Assembly: GCA_030692905.1 (NCBI GenBank)
Contig: JAUYBT010000076.1
Location: forward strand, 1 to 6,361
Length of the DNA: 6,361 nt
Source: Bacteroidales bacterium
GTDB lineage: Bacteria; Bacteroidota; Bacteroidia; Bacteroidales; VadinHA17
Direction: 5' to 3'
This document shows, piece after piece, positions 1 to 6,359 of this stretch. Position 1 is the first letter of the stretch. Every line of letters begins with the position of its first letter. Below the pieces are notes generated by a model. It had not been told where the DNA came from. It saw nothing but the letters and a program-made list of their open reading frames with translations, and made no database searches. Position numbers and translations under genes: made by a program.

Positions 1-1
1 T

Positions 2-97
2 GATAAATGGGTCAAAGAGAAAATTGAGATCACCTATCTTAAAATAAGTGAGGAATTCAAATCATGTGAATTTTTGAAAAAAGGATGGTTGAAATAA
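2..97 (+). CDS. C-terminal end of a probable SurA/PpiC-type peptidylprolyl isomerase (partial, 5' end outside window)
   Basis: An open frame enters from the left edge and gives 31 residues before a TAA stop at 95-97. The tail holds a charged helix-like stretch (DKWVKEKIEITYLKI), then a Cys-Phe pair and a GWLK ending. The pattern W-x3-K...TY-x-x-I...C-x-F...GW-x-K resembles, from memory, the ends of Bacteroidetes periplasmic peptidylprolyl isomerases of the SurA type, and such genes sit near ostA-like genes in Bacteroidales. No catalytic part is visible, so the name is inference; that a gene ends here is more certain. The frame overlaps the start of the next gene by 13 bases, which points to co-transcription and probably translational coupling. 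Confidence 0.5.
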   Translation, partial: DKWVKEKIEITYLKISEEFKSCEFLKKGWLK

Positions 98-1662
98 AAA
101 TTTTCAGGTACCTGCTCAATATATTTCCTGTCAGACATATACTTTATGTCGCGATTTTCCTATTATTTTCACCTAATATTCAGTCACAGATCACCCCTAT
201 TAAAAAACCTGAGAGAAAAAAAATAGAACTTAAGTATGCTGATGAAGATATTATTACGAGAGATCCACAAACCGGAAAAGATATACACCATTTTCTGGGG
301 AATGTCCTCCTTGAACACAATGAAATAACATTGTCATGCGATAGTGCTTATTATTCGCCAGACAAAAATCAGGTAACTGCATTCAGTAAGATACATATCG
401 AACAGGGAGACACTCTTGATCTTTTTGGTGATTACCTGTTTTATGATGGGAAAAGTGAAAGAGCCCTTGTAAATGGTAATGTAGAACTCATTGATAAGGA
501 GACTCACCTCTATACCGATGCAATCGATTATGATGTAAAAAACAGAATCGCCCGTTACAATACTAAAGGAAGGATAACGAATGCCGGGAATACTCTTACA
601 AGCATAATAGGTATTTATTTTGTGTCAGAGAATTTCTTTCATTTCAAGGATAGTGTGAAAATTGTAAATCCCGATTATGTAATGACTGCTGACACAATGG
701 ATTACAATACCAAAACAGAAACTGCATTTTTTACCGGTCCGACAGAGTTAAATGGCGACAGTCTATATCTTTATTGTGAAAAAGGCTGGTACGACACAAA
801 AAATGATGTTACCCGTATCTGGAAAAATGCTGTAATCGACAACAGAGAACAGATCATTCACGGCGATTCATTATTTTTTGATAATATAACAGGCTATGGC
901 CAGTCATTTGGCAATGTTGTAATTGAAGACACAACCAACAACCTGATCGTGCAGGGAAATTACGCATGGTATTTCAAACAACCCGAAAGATTTATGGTTA
1001 CTGACAGGGCTATGTTCATACAGGTTTCAAGAGGTGACTCACTTTTTCTTCATGCCGATACTATACGCGCAATAACTGTATCTGATACATCTGCAAAGGG
1101 TTACAGACTGATGAAAGCTTATTATGGGTGCCGTGTATTCAGTAAAAATCTGCAGGCCAAATGCGATTCTCTCTCCTATTCATTTCAGGATTCAGTTATC
1201 CGGTTTTACAGCTCACCGGTAATCTGGTCGGGAGAAAACCAGCTAACCTCCGATTCAATGGCAATATTTACTAAAAACCGTCAGACAGACAGGTTGGAAT
1301 TATACAATTCAGCTTTTGTGATAAGCCAGATAGACACATTAAGATTTAACCAGATCAAAGGCCGGTCACTTACCGGCTATTTTAAAAACAATGAATTGTA
1401 TAAGATAGATATCAAAGGAAACGGGGAATTAATCTATTATCTTCTTGATGACGAAGATGTTGCAGGGGTTAACACGTCAAAATGCGCAAATATTGAGGTT
1501 TATGTGGAAAAAGGTAAAATAACAGAGGTTTCTGAAAACGGGAATCCTGAAGGATTTATTGATCCGCCTGAACCGGCCAAACCGGATCCTATACGTCTGA
1601 AAGGTTTTAACTGGTTCGATAGTCTGAAGCCTAAGAAAAAGGCTGATATATTCAAGGAATAA
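85..1662 (+). CDS. OstA-like protein, LptA/OstA family (LPS transport to the outer membrane)
   Basis: This 525-residue exported protein belongs to the OstA/LptA-like group, whose members form beta-jellyroll bridges carrying LPS across the periplasm; the role here is inferred from family. Residues 1-34 form a signal peptide: a basic start, a hydrophobic core at about 19-28 (ILYVAIFLLF), and likely cleavage before Gln35, the residue often found at +1 in Bacteroidetes. There is no lipobox Cys. The OstA_2-like region spans about 45-200. Short recurring strands with an Asp-Ser/Asp-x-x-Tyr core run through the protein (near 85, 145, 203, 225, 260, 317, 360, 389), as expected for stacked beta repeats. 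A proline- and lysine-rich tail follows about residue 485. It is too short for LptD and lacks an obvious barrel domain. The ATG at 85 overlaps the upstream gene and places the signal peptide correctly; no Shine-Dalgarno is present. Confidence 0.88.
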   Translation: MVEIKIFRYLLNIFPVRHILYVAIFLLFSPNIQSQITPIKKPERKKIELKYADEDIITRDPQTGKDIHHFLGNVLLEHNEITLSCDSAYYSPDKNQVTAFSKIHIEQGDTLDLFGDYLFYDGKSERALVNGNVELIDKETHLYTDAIDYDVKNRIARYNTKGRITNAGNTLTSIIGIYFVSENFFHFKDSVKIVNPDYVMTADTMDYNTKTETAFFTGPTELNGDSLYLYCEKGWYDTKNDVTRIWKNAVIDNREQIIHGDSLFFDNITGYGQSFGNVVIEDTTNNLIVQGNYAWYFKQPERFMVTDRAMFIQVSRGDSLFLHADTIRAITVSDTSAKGYRLMKAYYGCRVFSKNLQAKCDSLSYSFQDSVIRFYSSPVIWSGENQLTSDSMAIFTKNRQTDRLELYNSAFVISQIDTLRFNQIKGRSLTGYFKNNELYKIDIKGNGELIYYLLDDEDVAGVNTSKCANIEVYVEKGKITEVSENGNPEGFIDPPEPAKPDPIRLKGFNWFDSLKPKKKADIFKE

Positions 1663-1698
1663 AAAAGAGGCTGATCTCATAAGGTCAGTCTCTTTTTT
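1661..1698. terminator. Bidirectional intrinsic terminator between convergent genes
   Basis: A near-perfect inverted repeat has arms at 1661-1676 and 1683-1698 and a 6-base loop (TCATAA). All 16 positions pair, two of them as G-T wobbles. The outer six pairs are A-T, so each strand has an A run before and a T run after the G/C-containing core, making it usable in both directions. It overlaps the ostA-like stop codon (1660-1662) on the left and the stop of the minus-strand DUF2795 gene (1697-1699) on the right, so one element serves both convergent genes. Confidence 0.9.
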
Positions 1699-1918
1699 AA
1701 TATTCATCTTCATTAAAAAAGAAGTCGTCTTTACTTGGATAATCGGGCCAGATATCTTCAATACTTTCATAGATATCTCCCTCATCCTCAATTTCCTGCA
1801 GATTTTCAATAACCTCCATCGGGGCACCTGACCTTATGGCGAAATCAATCAGCTCATCCTTAGTGGCAGGCCATGGAGCATCCTCAAGTTTTGATGCTAA
1901 TTCAAGTGTCCAATACAT
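1697..1918 (-). CDS. DUF2795 domain-containing small acidic protein
   Basis: This 73-residue protein matches the DUF2795 family in its Bacteroidetes form. The recognisable core is APWPATKDELIDFAI (about 14-28), followed by a SGAPMEVIENLQ helix and an acidic tail ending in NEDEY. About 22 residues are Asp or Glu and only 4 are Lys or Arg, so the protein is strongly negative. It has no signal peptide or membrane segment and is probably a cytoplasmic single-domain protein. Its function is unknown; I do not assign one. Length and the MYWTLELAS start agree with remembered homologues. It lies 93 bases downstream of the adenosyltransferase on the same strand, but a promoter-like site and a hairpin lie between them, so it may be transcribed separately. 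Its stop lies inside the terminator shared with the ostA-like gene. Confidence 0.88.
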   Translation of the reverse strand: MYWTLELASKLEDAPWPATKDELIDFAIRSGAPMEVIENLQEIEDEGDIYESIEDIWPDYPSKDDFFFNEDEY

Positions 1919-1954
1919 ATTTTCCTGATTAAGTTAAGCTTTAAACAAAGTCTG

Positions 1955-1987
1955 CAAATATATATATTATTTTACTTAAAAAGCAAT
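1955..1987 (-). promoter_or_regulatory. Bacteroidetes-type promoter for the DUF2795 gene
   Basis: On the minus strand TATATTTG (1962 down to 1955) matches the Bacteroidetes -7 consensus TAnnTTTG exactly. ATTG (1987 down to 1984), three of four matches to the -33 TTTG element, lies 21 bases upstream. This leaves about 36 bases between the -7 box and the ATG at 1918, a reasonable leader. The region is AT-rich, so a chance match is possible, but both boxes and the spacing fit. Confidence 0.5.
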
Positions 1988-1999
1988 ACCTTTTTTAAG
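1975..1999 (-). terminator. AT-rich hairpin after the adenosyltransferase gene, possible weak terminator
   Basis: CTTAAAAAG (1975-1983) can pair with CTTTTTTAAG (1990-1999) around a 6-base loop, with one bulged T. It starts 13 bases past the stop codon of the adenosyltransferase. On the minus strand the second arm carries a run of five T. The stem has only two G-C pairs, so termination would be weak. Its loop contains the candidate -33 element of the DUF2795 promoter. Confidence 0.35.
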
Positions 2000-2011
2000 A
2001 TTTTTAACATA

Positions 2012-2554
2012 TTAAACAGACCACTTAATCTCTTCAATATCAAGCTCTAAGCCTATTTTTCGGGATAATACGAATAAATAATCGGAAAGCCGGTTCAGGA
2101 ATTTATTAACTATTTCAGGAGATTCTTCAGCTTCGTTTAGCCTTAAAACTGCCCTTTCTGCCCTGCGGCATACACATCTGGCTATATGACAATATGATAC
2201 GAGTATATTTCCACCTGGTAAAATAAAATTCTTCAAAGGAGGAAGTGCATCTTCCATTCGGTCAATTTCTTTTTCAATTACTGATATGCAGTCAGCATCA
2301 GGCAATAACTTTTTGCTGTTACTGTTTTCGCGGTCGTATGCGAGTGCAGCAGCACAAATCATAAGCTGACTCTGGATATAGATCAGCAGTTCTCTTCGTT
2401 TGAGGTTTTCTTTGTGATCCCTTAACAGGCCAAACCATGCAATAAGTTCATCGACAGAACCATATGCTTCCACGCGGATAGAATGCTTCGGAACCCTTCT
2501 GCCTCCCGACAAGGAAGTAGTACCATCGTCACCTGTTAGGGTATAGATCTTCAT
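2012..2554 (-). CDS. Cob(I)alamin (cobinamide) adenosyltransferase, PduO type
   Basis: This 180-residue cytoplasmic enzyme transfers the adenosyl group of ATP to the cobalt of cob(I)alamin or cobinamide, giving adenosylcobalamin for enzymes such as methylmalonyl-CoA mutase. PduO-family motifs appear in order: the N-terminal ATP loop TGDDGTTSL (7-15), EAYGSVDEL (29-37), FILPGG (110-115), CRRAER (129-134), and NRLSDYLFVLSR (154-165), which supplies residues for ATP and subunit contacts. Phe110 probably matches the Phe that helps displace the lower cobalt ligand. The protein is full length for the family, a five-helix bundle that acts as a trimer. Residue 6 is Leu where most homologues I recall have Lys or Arg just before TGD. 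The gene lies 50 bases after the ABC ATPase on the same strand and may share its transcript. No cobalamin riboswitch is visible upstream. Confidence 0.93.
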   Translation of the reverse strand: MKIYTLTGDDGTTSLSGGRRVPKHSIRVEAYGSVDELIAWFGLLRDHKENLKRRELLIYIQSQLMICAAALAYDRENSNSKKLLPDADCISVIEKEIDRMEDALPPLKNFILPGGNILVSYCHIARCVCRRAERAVLRLNEAEESPEIVNKFLNRLSDYLFVLSRKIGLELDIEEIKWSV

Positions 2555-2569
2555 GGTTCAATATAAAGG

Positions 2570-2597
2570 AAAAACCATCTGTAAATAATGTCAGATG
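2570..2597 (-). terminator. Small hairpin plus T run between ABC ATPase and adenosyltransferase, possible weak terminator
   Basis: CATCTG (2576-2581) and CAGATG (2592-2597) form a perfect 6-bp stem with a 10-base loop. On the minus strand the stem is followed by one G and then five T (2574-2570). The stem is short and the loop large, so it would at most reduce readthrough from the ABC ATPase gene into the adenosyltransferase gene. It could also be chance. Confidence 0.3.
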
Positions 2598-2604
2598 AAA
2601 AGAA

Positions 2605-3306
2605 TTAAGCCTTTACATACTTTTCATTGGGATAGTCATGAGACACCTCTCCGTCAAAAAGCCGGATGATACGGGCAGCATGTTTAGCAATATCCTCCTC
2701 GTGTGTAACAACAATCACAGTATTCCCCTTTTTGTGAATGTCATCGAGCAGCCCCATAATATCAATCGCTGTCTTACTATCGAGGTTCCCGGTTGGCTCA
2801 TCCGCAAGAATAATTGATGGTTTGTTTACCAGAGCCCTGGCAATAGCAACACGCTGACGCTGTCCTCCTGATAATTCATTTGGCTTATGAGTCATCCTAT
2901 CGCCAAGCCCTACCTGTTCAAGGGTTTCAATAGCCACTTTTTCCCTGTCGCCTTTAGATACTCCGGCATATATTAATGGTAATGTTACATTCTCCAAAGC
3001 AGAATACCGTGGAAGAAGGTTAAAAGTCTGAAATACAAATCCTATCTCCTTATTTCTTATTTCTGCAAGAAAATCATCTTCCATTTTGCTCACATCGGTA
3101 CCGTTAAGAAGATAACTACCACTTGACGGCGTATCAAGGCATCCAATAAGGTTCATCAAGGTAGATTTACCTGACCCTGATGGCCCCATGATAGCAACAT
3201 ATTCATTTCTCTCAATATTAATGGTGATTGACCTTAAAGCCCTCACTATCACCGATCCAACCTGGTAATTCTTAACAATATCGTGAATCTCAATTGCTTT
3301 GTTCAT
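2605..3306 (-). CDS. ABC transporter ATP-binding protein, MacB/LolD-like
   Basis: This 233-residue ATPase has every element of an active ABC nucleotide-binding domain: Walker A GPSGSGKST (41-49), Q-loop Gln93 in FVFQTFNLLPR, signature LSGGQRQR (145-152), Walker B IILADEP with catalytic Glu170, D-loop at 174-177, and H-loop His202 in VVTHE. The AIMGPSGSGKST and IGCLDTPSSG blocks and the A-loop Tyr14 are typical of the MacB/LolD/FtsE group, which powers mechanotransmission-type transport such as lipoprotein release or efflux of peptides and antibiotics. No permease gene lies on either side; the downstream neighbour is the adenosyltransferase and the upstream one a methyltransferase. The partner must be encoded elsewhere, so the substrate cannot be named. 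The start at 3306 gives the usual short lead of about five residues before the first strand. Confidence 0.94.
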   Translation of the reverse strand: MNKAIEIHDIVKNYQVGSVIVRALRSITINIERNEYVAIMGPSGSGKSTLMNLIGCLDTPSSGSYLLNGTDVSKMEDDFLAEIRNKEIGFVFQTFNLLPRYSALENVTLPLIYAGVSKGDREKVAIETLEQVGLGDRMTHKPNELSGGQRQRVAIARALVNKPSIILADEPTGNLDSKTAIDIMGLLDDIHKKGNTVIVVTHEEDIAKHAARIIRLFDGEVSHDYPNEKYVKA

Positions 3307-3378
3307 AATGCTTAAATTTTGAATTTTCGAAATTATATTAAATAAGTCAAATAATAAATTATATATTCTTAATTTTTG

Positions 3379-4167
3379 TTAATATCTGATTATATAGTCA
3401 TTATGATCTATCCCTTCCCTGAAAAAAACGATTCCCAGCCTGAAGATATCAACAGTAAGGGAGACCTTTTCATTTTGCTTTATTTCGTTCCAGGCCTCTT
3501 TCATTTCTCTTGAATAATAGATGTCATCAATGATTATAACCGTTTTATTATCAGATATTTCTGCCATCCGGTTGAAATAGTTTACTACCGGCTCTCTCCG
3601 GTGATTTCCGTCAATAAAAACTAGTCCTGGATTAATACCAGTGTTTGTAATATCCGGTAAAATTTCGTCGAAAGATCCGGTAATTAATTTAATATTATTT
3701 AGTCCAGCCTCCTTAAAATTATGACTCGCTATTTCAGCTGTCGCATGACAACCCTCCATAGTGTACACTACTGCATCAGGACAAGAAGCAGCCATGTACA
3801 TTGTACTTATTCCGAAAGAGGTCCCGAATTCTACTATGAGTGGTTTGCCGAATTCAGCCGCCAGATTTGACAGTAAAACTCCATATTTTACGGGGACTGA
3901 CGAATATCTGGCTATATCTGACACTTTTCTTAAGTTTGTTTTAAGTTTTTCTGACCCTGAACCAAGATCCTTTACAATAATGGACCGGCGGTCAGAGATC
4001 AATCTCTTTCTTACCGTTTCAATATTACAGACAATATCAGGATCAGTTTTATTCCGGAAGACACGGGATACAAGATCAAAAACGAACGGACTGTGTACAC
4101 CATGCCCATTCCTATACCTTGATAGAAGAATGTATTTCAGATATTTGGTTGCCCTGAAAAAAATCAT
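3379..4167 (-). CDS. Class I SAM-dependent methyltransferase, Bacteroidetes HGVHSPFVF family
   Basis: This 262-residue cytoplasmic protein has a Rossmann-type methyltransferase domain from about residue 95 on. Motif I is VEFGTSFGISTMYMA (112-126), binding SAM. An acidic end of strand 2 follows (YTMEG, Glu138), then FIDGNHRREPV (184-194), the DG-x-H pattern of Methyltransf_24-like enzymes, and IIIDDIYYS (211-219), whose Asp pair could bind a metal as in O-methyltransferases. Residues 1-90 form a family-specific N-terminal part with GHGVHSPFVF (21-30) and DLGSGS (67-72), which I associate with uncharacterised Bacteroidetes methyltransferases. The substrate is unknown; catechol-type O-methylation is only one possibility from the Asp-Asp/His pattern. 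The gene diverges from recG across 80 bases and is followed after 72 AT-rich bases by the ABC ATPase. Confidence 0.85.
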   Translation of the reverse strand: MIFFRATKYLKYILLSRYRNGHGVHSPFVFDLVSRVFRNKTDPDIVCNIETVRKRLISDRRSIIVKDLGSGSEKLKTNLRKVSDIARYSSVPVKYGVLLSNLAAEFGKPLIVEFGTSFGISTMYMAASCPDAVVYTMEGCHATAEIASHNFKEAGLNNIKLITGSFDEILPDITNTGINPGLVFIDGNHRREPVVNYFNRMAEISDNKTVIIIDDIYYSREMKEAWNEIKQNEKVSLTVDIFRLGIVFFREGIDHNDYIIRY

Positions 4168-4197
4168 TTCAGTATTGACATTTATAATTAGGACAGG

Positions 4198-4230
4198 TTT
4201 TCAAAAATACTTATTTTCGGATATCTTTTG
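4198..4230 (+). promoter_or_regulatory. Weak candidate promoter for recG
   Basis: TATCTTTTG (4222-4230) resembles the Bacteroidetes -7 element TAnnTTTG with one extra base, and TTTT (4198-4201) lies 20 bases upstream at the -33 position. The recG ATG follows 17 bases after the box, so the leader would be very short. The site overlaps the methyltransferase promoter on the other strand. It departs from consensus in both boxes. Confidence 0.3.
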
Positions 4231-4234
4231 CAAT
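4202..4234 (-). promoter_or_regulatory. Bacteroidetes-type promoter for the methyltransferase gene
   Basis: On the minus strand TATTTTTG (4209 down to 4202) fits the -7 consensus TAnnTTTG, and ATTG (4234 down to 4231) lies 21 bases upstream as a three-of-four -33 box. The layout matches the candidate promoter before the DUF2795 gene. The -7 box ends 34 bases before the ATG at 4167. Confidence 0.5.
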
Positions 4235-4247
4235 TATTTTTTCCGGA

Positions 4248-6359
4248 ATGATAGTACAGGAATTTCTCGATACAAACATTACTTACCTGCCGGGTGTTGG
4301 TCCAAAAAGGGCAGAACTTCTTAATAAAGAGCTGAATATCTTTACTTTTCGTGATCTTCTTTACTATTTTCCTTATAAGTATATTGACCGTACCAGATTT
4401 TATAAAATTGCGGAACTTGATCCCGACCTGCCATTTGTACAGATAAGAGGTGTATTAAAGGGATATTCTACAGAAGGCCATGGACCGGGAAAACGGCTTG
4501 TTGCTGATTTTCAGGATGAAACAGGCACTATTAAACTGGTCTGGTTTAAAGGTGGAAAATGGATAACAGGAAGCTATAGCCCGGGGGTTGAGTTCATTGT
4601 GTTCGGGAAACCAGGAGTTTTTAACGGAATTATAAATATTATCCATCCCGAAATTGAAGAGGCCAATAAAATGGCAGAAAGACTTAACTCGGCACTCCAG
4701 GCACAGTATAGTACTACTGAAAAGCTTAAAAACCAGTTTTTAACATCCAAAACAATCAGTAAGCTTATAGGCAATCTCCTGAAACAGTTAAAGTTCAGAT
4801 TGCCGGAAACATTACCTGCATACCTTGTTTCTCAATATGGGCTTTTGGATCTGCATGAATCGCTTCACAAGATTCATTTTCCTTCTAATCCTGATGAGCT
4901 TGAAAAGGCCAGGCACCGGCTGAAATTCGAAGAGCTGTTTTATATACAACTGAACCTTTTAAGGTTTAAAACCAACCGGAATCTTAAATTAAATGGATTT
5001 GTTTTTTCAAATGTCGGTGATAATTTTAATAATTTCTACTATAAAAATTTACCATTTACTCTTACTGATGCTCAGAAACGGGTGATAAAAGAGATCAGGA
5101 AAGATCTGGGGTCAGGAAAACAGATGAACCGTTTGCTTCAGGGCGATGTGGGCAGTGGTAAAACCCTGGTAGCATTAATGAGTATGCTCATTGCAATTGA
5201 TAACGGATACCAGGCTTGCATTATGGCTCCAACCGAGATCCTTGCCAACCAGCATTATCAGACGATATGTAAATTACTTGATGGGATTGATATCAAAATT
5301 TGCCTCCTGACCGGTTCATCAAAAAAAACCTCCCGGAAATCAATATCGGAGTCGCTTCTCGACAGATCACTTAATATATTGATCGGAACACATGCTCTCC
5401 TCGAAGAGAATGTTCAGTTCAGTAATCTTGGATTGGTAATTATAGATGAGCAGCACAGGTTCGGTGTTGCACAGAGGGCACGACTCTGGCAAAAAAACCT
5501 CAATCCGCCTCACATCCTGGTTATGACGGCCACCCCAATTCCAAGAACCCTGGCAATGACTCTTTACGGAGACCTGGATGTTTCGGTAATAGATGAACTT
5601 CCCCCGGACAGAGTTCCTATAAAAACAATGCATTTTACTGATTCAGAAAGGAATAAGGTCTTTGGATTTATCAGGAACCAGATTGCTGAGCATCGTCAGA
5701 TTTATGTTGTATATCCACTCATCAAGGAATCTGAAACGATGGATTATAAAGATCTTGAGGATGGATGGGATACCATTTCAAGAGTTTTCCCGGCCCCGAA
5801 ATACTGCATAAGCATAGTTCATGGAAAGATGACACCGGCAAACAAGGATATTTCAATGAAGCTGTTCAAGGATGGCCATGCTCATATACTGATCGCAACA
5901 ACAGTTATCGAGGTTGGTGTCGATATTCCGAATGCAACAGTTATGGTAATCGAAAGTGTGGAAAGATTTGGCCTTTCCCAGCTGCATCAATTAAGAGGTA
6001 GAGTGGGCAGAGGCGCCGACCAGTCATATTGCATCCTTATGAGCTCAGATAAATTATCAAAAGAAGCGGCTAAAAGGATTGAAGTAATGATCAGAACCAA
6101 CGATGGCTTTGAAATTGCGGAAACCGATCTTCAACTCAGAGGACCCGGCGATATTGAAGGAACACAACAGAGCGGAATACCATTTGACCTGAAGATTGCT
6201 AACCTGAGTAAGGATGGACAGCTGATAGAATATGTCAGACATATTGCAGAAGATATTCTTGCAAAAGATCCTGTGCTGGAGAATAATCAAAATCTTTTAT
6301 TCAGAACAGAATTAAAACGTCTTTTCAGTCAGAGACAATCGTGGAGTAACATTAGCTAA
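4248..6359 (+). CDS. recG: ATP-dependent DNA helicase RecG
   Basis: This complete 703-residue superfamily 2 helicase is close to the usual length (about 690-700). RecG regresses stalled replication forks and branch-migrates Holliday junctions and D/R-loops. An N-terminal YLPGVGPKRAELL (13-25) leads into the wedge/OB-fold domain (about 60-155), which grips branched DNA. Helicase motifs follow: motif I GDVGSGKT (299-306, Lys305), Ia APTEILANQH, motif II DEQH (400-403) in the RecG-typical DEQHRFG, motif III MTATPIPRT (from 426), motif V ATTVIEVGVDIPNA (550-563), and motif VI QLRGRVGRG (581-589). The C-terminal TRG region has DLQLRGPGDIEGT (627-639), which couples ATP hydrolysis to translocation. 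No key residue is missing. The ATG at 4248 is preferred because the conserved N-terminus starts only about 12 residues later; there is no Shine-Dalgarno. The TAA stop lies 2 bases before the window end, so its terminator is not visible. Confidence 0.97.
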   Translation: MIVQEFLDTNITYLPGVGPKRAELLNKELNIFTFRDLLYYFPYKYIDRTRFYKIAELDPDLPFVQIRGVLKGYSTEGHGPGKRLVADFQDETGTIKLVWFKGGKWITGSYSPGVEFIVFGKPGVFNGIINIIHPEIEEANKMAERLNSALQAQYSTTEKLKNQFLTSKTISKLIGNLLKQLKFRLPETLPAYLVSQYGLLDLHESLHKIHFPSNPDELEKARHRLKFEELFYIQLNLLRFKTNRNLKLNGFVFSNVGDNFNNFYYKNLPFTLTDAQKRVIKEIRKDLGSGKQMNRLLQGDVGSGKTLVALMSMLIAIDNGYQACIMAPTEILANQHYQTICKLLDGIDIKICLLTGSSKKTSRKSISESLLDRSLNILIGTHALLEENVQFSNLGLVIIDEQHRFGVAQRARLWQKNLNPPHILVMTATPIPRTLAMTLYGDLDVSVIDELPPDRVPIKTMHFTDSERNKVFGFIRNQIAEHRQIYVVYPLIKESETMDYKDLEDGWDTISRVFPAPKYCISIVHGKMTPANKDISMKLFKDGHAHILIATTVIEVGVDIPNATVMVIESVERFGLSQLHQLRGRVGRGADQSYCILMSSDKLSKEAAKRIEVMIRTNDGFEIAETDLQLRGPGDIEGTQQSGIPFDLKIANLSKDGQLIEYVRHIAEDILAKDPVLENNQNLLFRTELKRLFSQRQSWSNIS

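Noticed and set aside
85..1662. Calling the OstA-like gene lptD or lptA
   Set aside because: It is too short and lacks the barrel domain for LptD, and much longer than typical LptA, so only the family name is used.
1477..1827. 116-codon minus-strand open frame across the ostA-like 3' end and the DUF2795 gene
   Set aside because: It crosses the strong terminator hairpin and overlaps two well-supported genes; its translation looks like a basic, low-information shadow.
2555..2604. Cobalamin riboswitch before the adenosyltransferase
   Set aside because: Only 50 bases are available and no B12-box-like sequence is present; the region holds just a 6-bp hairpin.
3307..3378. Possible promoter for the ABC ATPase gene (minus-strand TATTATTTG at 3356-3348)
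   Set aside because: The -7-like box has one extra base and no -33 element is visible at the right distance; the region is simply very AT-rich.
3761..4324. 187-codon plus-strand open frame overlapping the methyltransferase and the recG start
   Set aside because: It lies antisense to a methyltransferase with clear SAM motifs, runs into recG in another frame, and its translation shows no recognisable domain.
5367..6290. Several 77-88 codon open frames on both strands inside recG
   Set aside because: All lie within conserved helicase motifs of RecG and are other-frame shadows.
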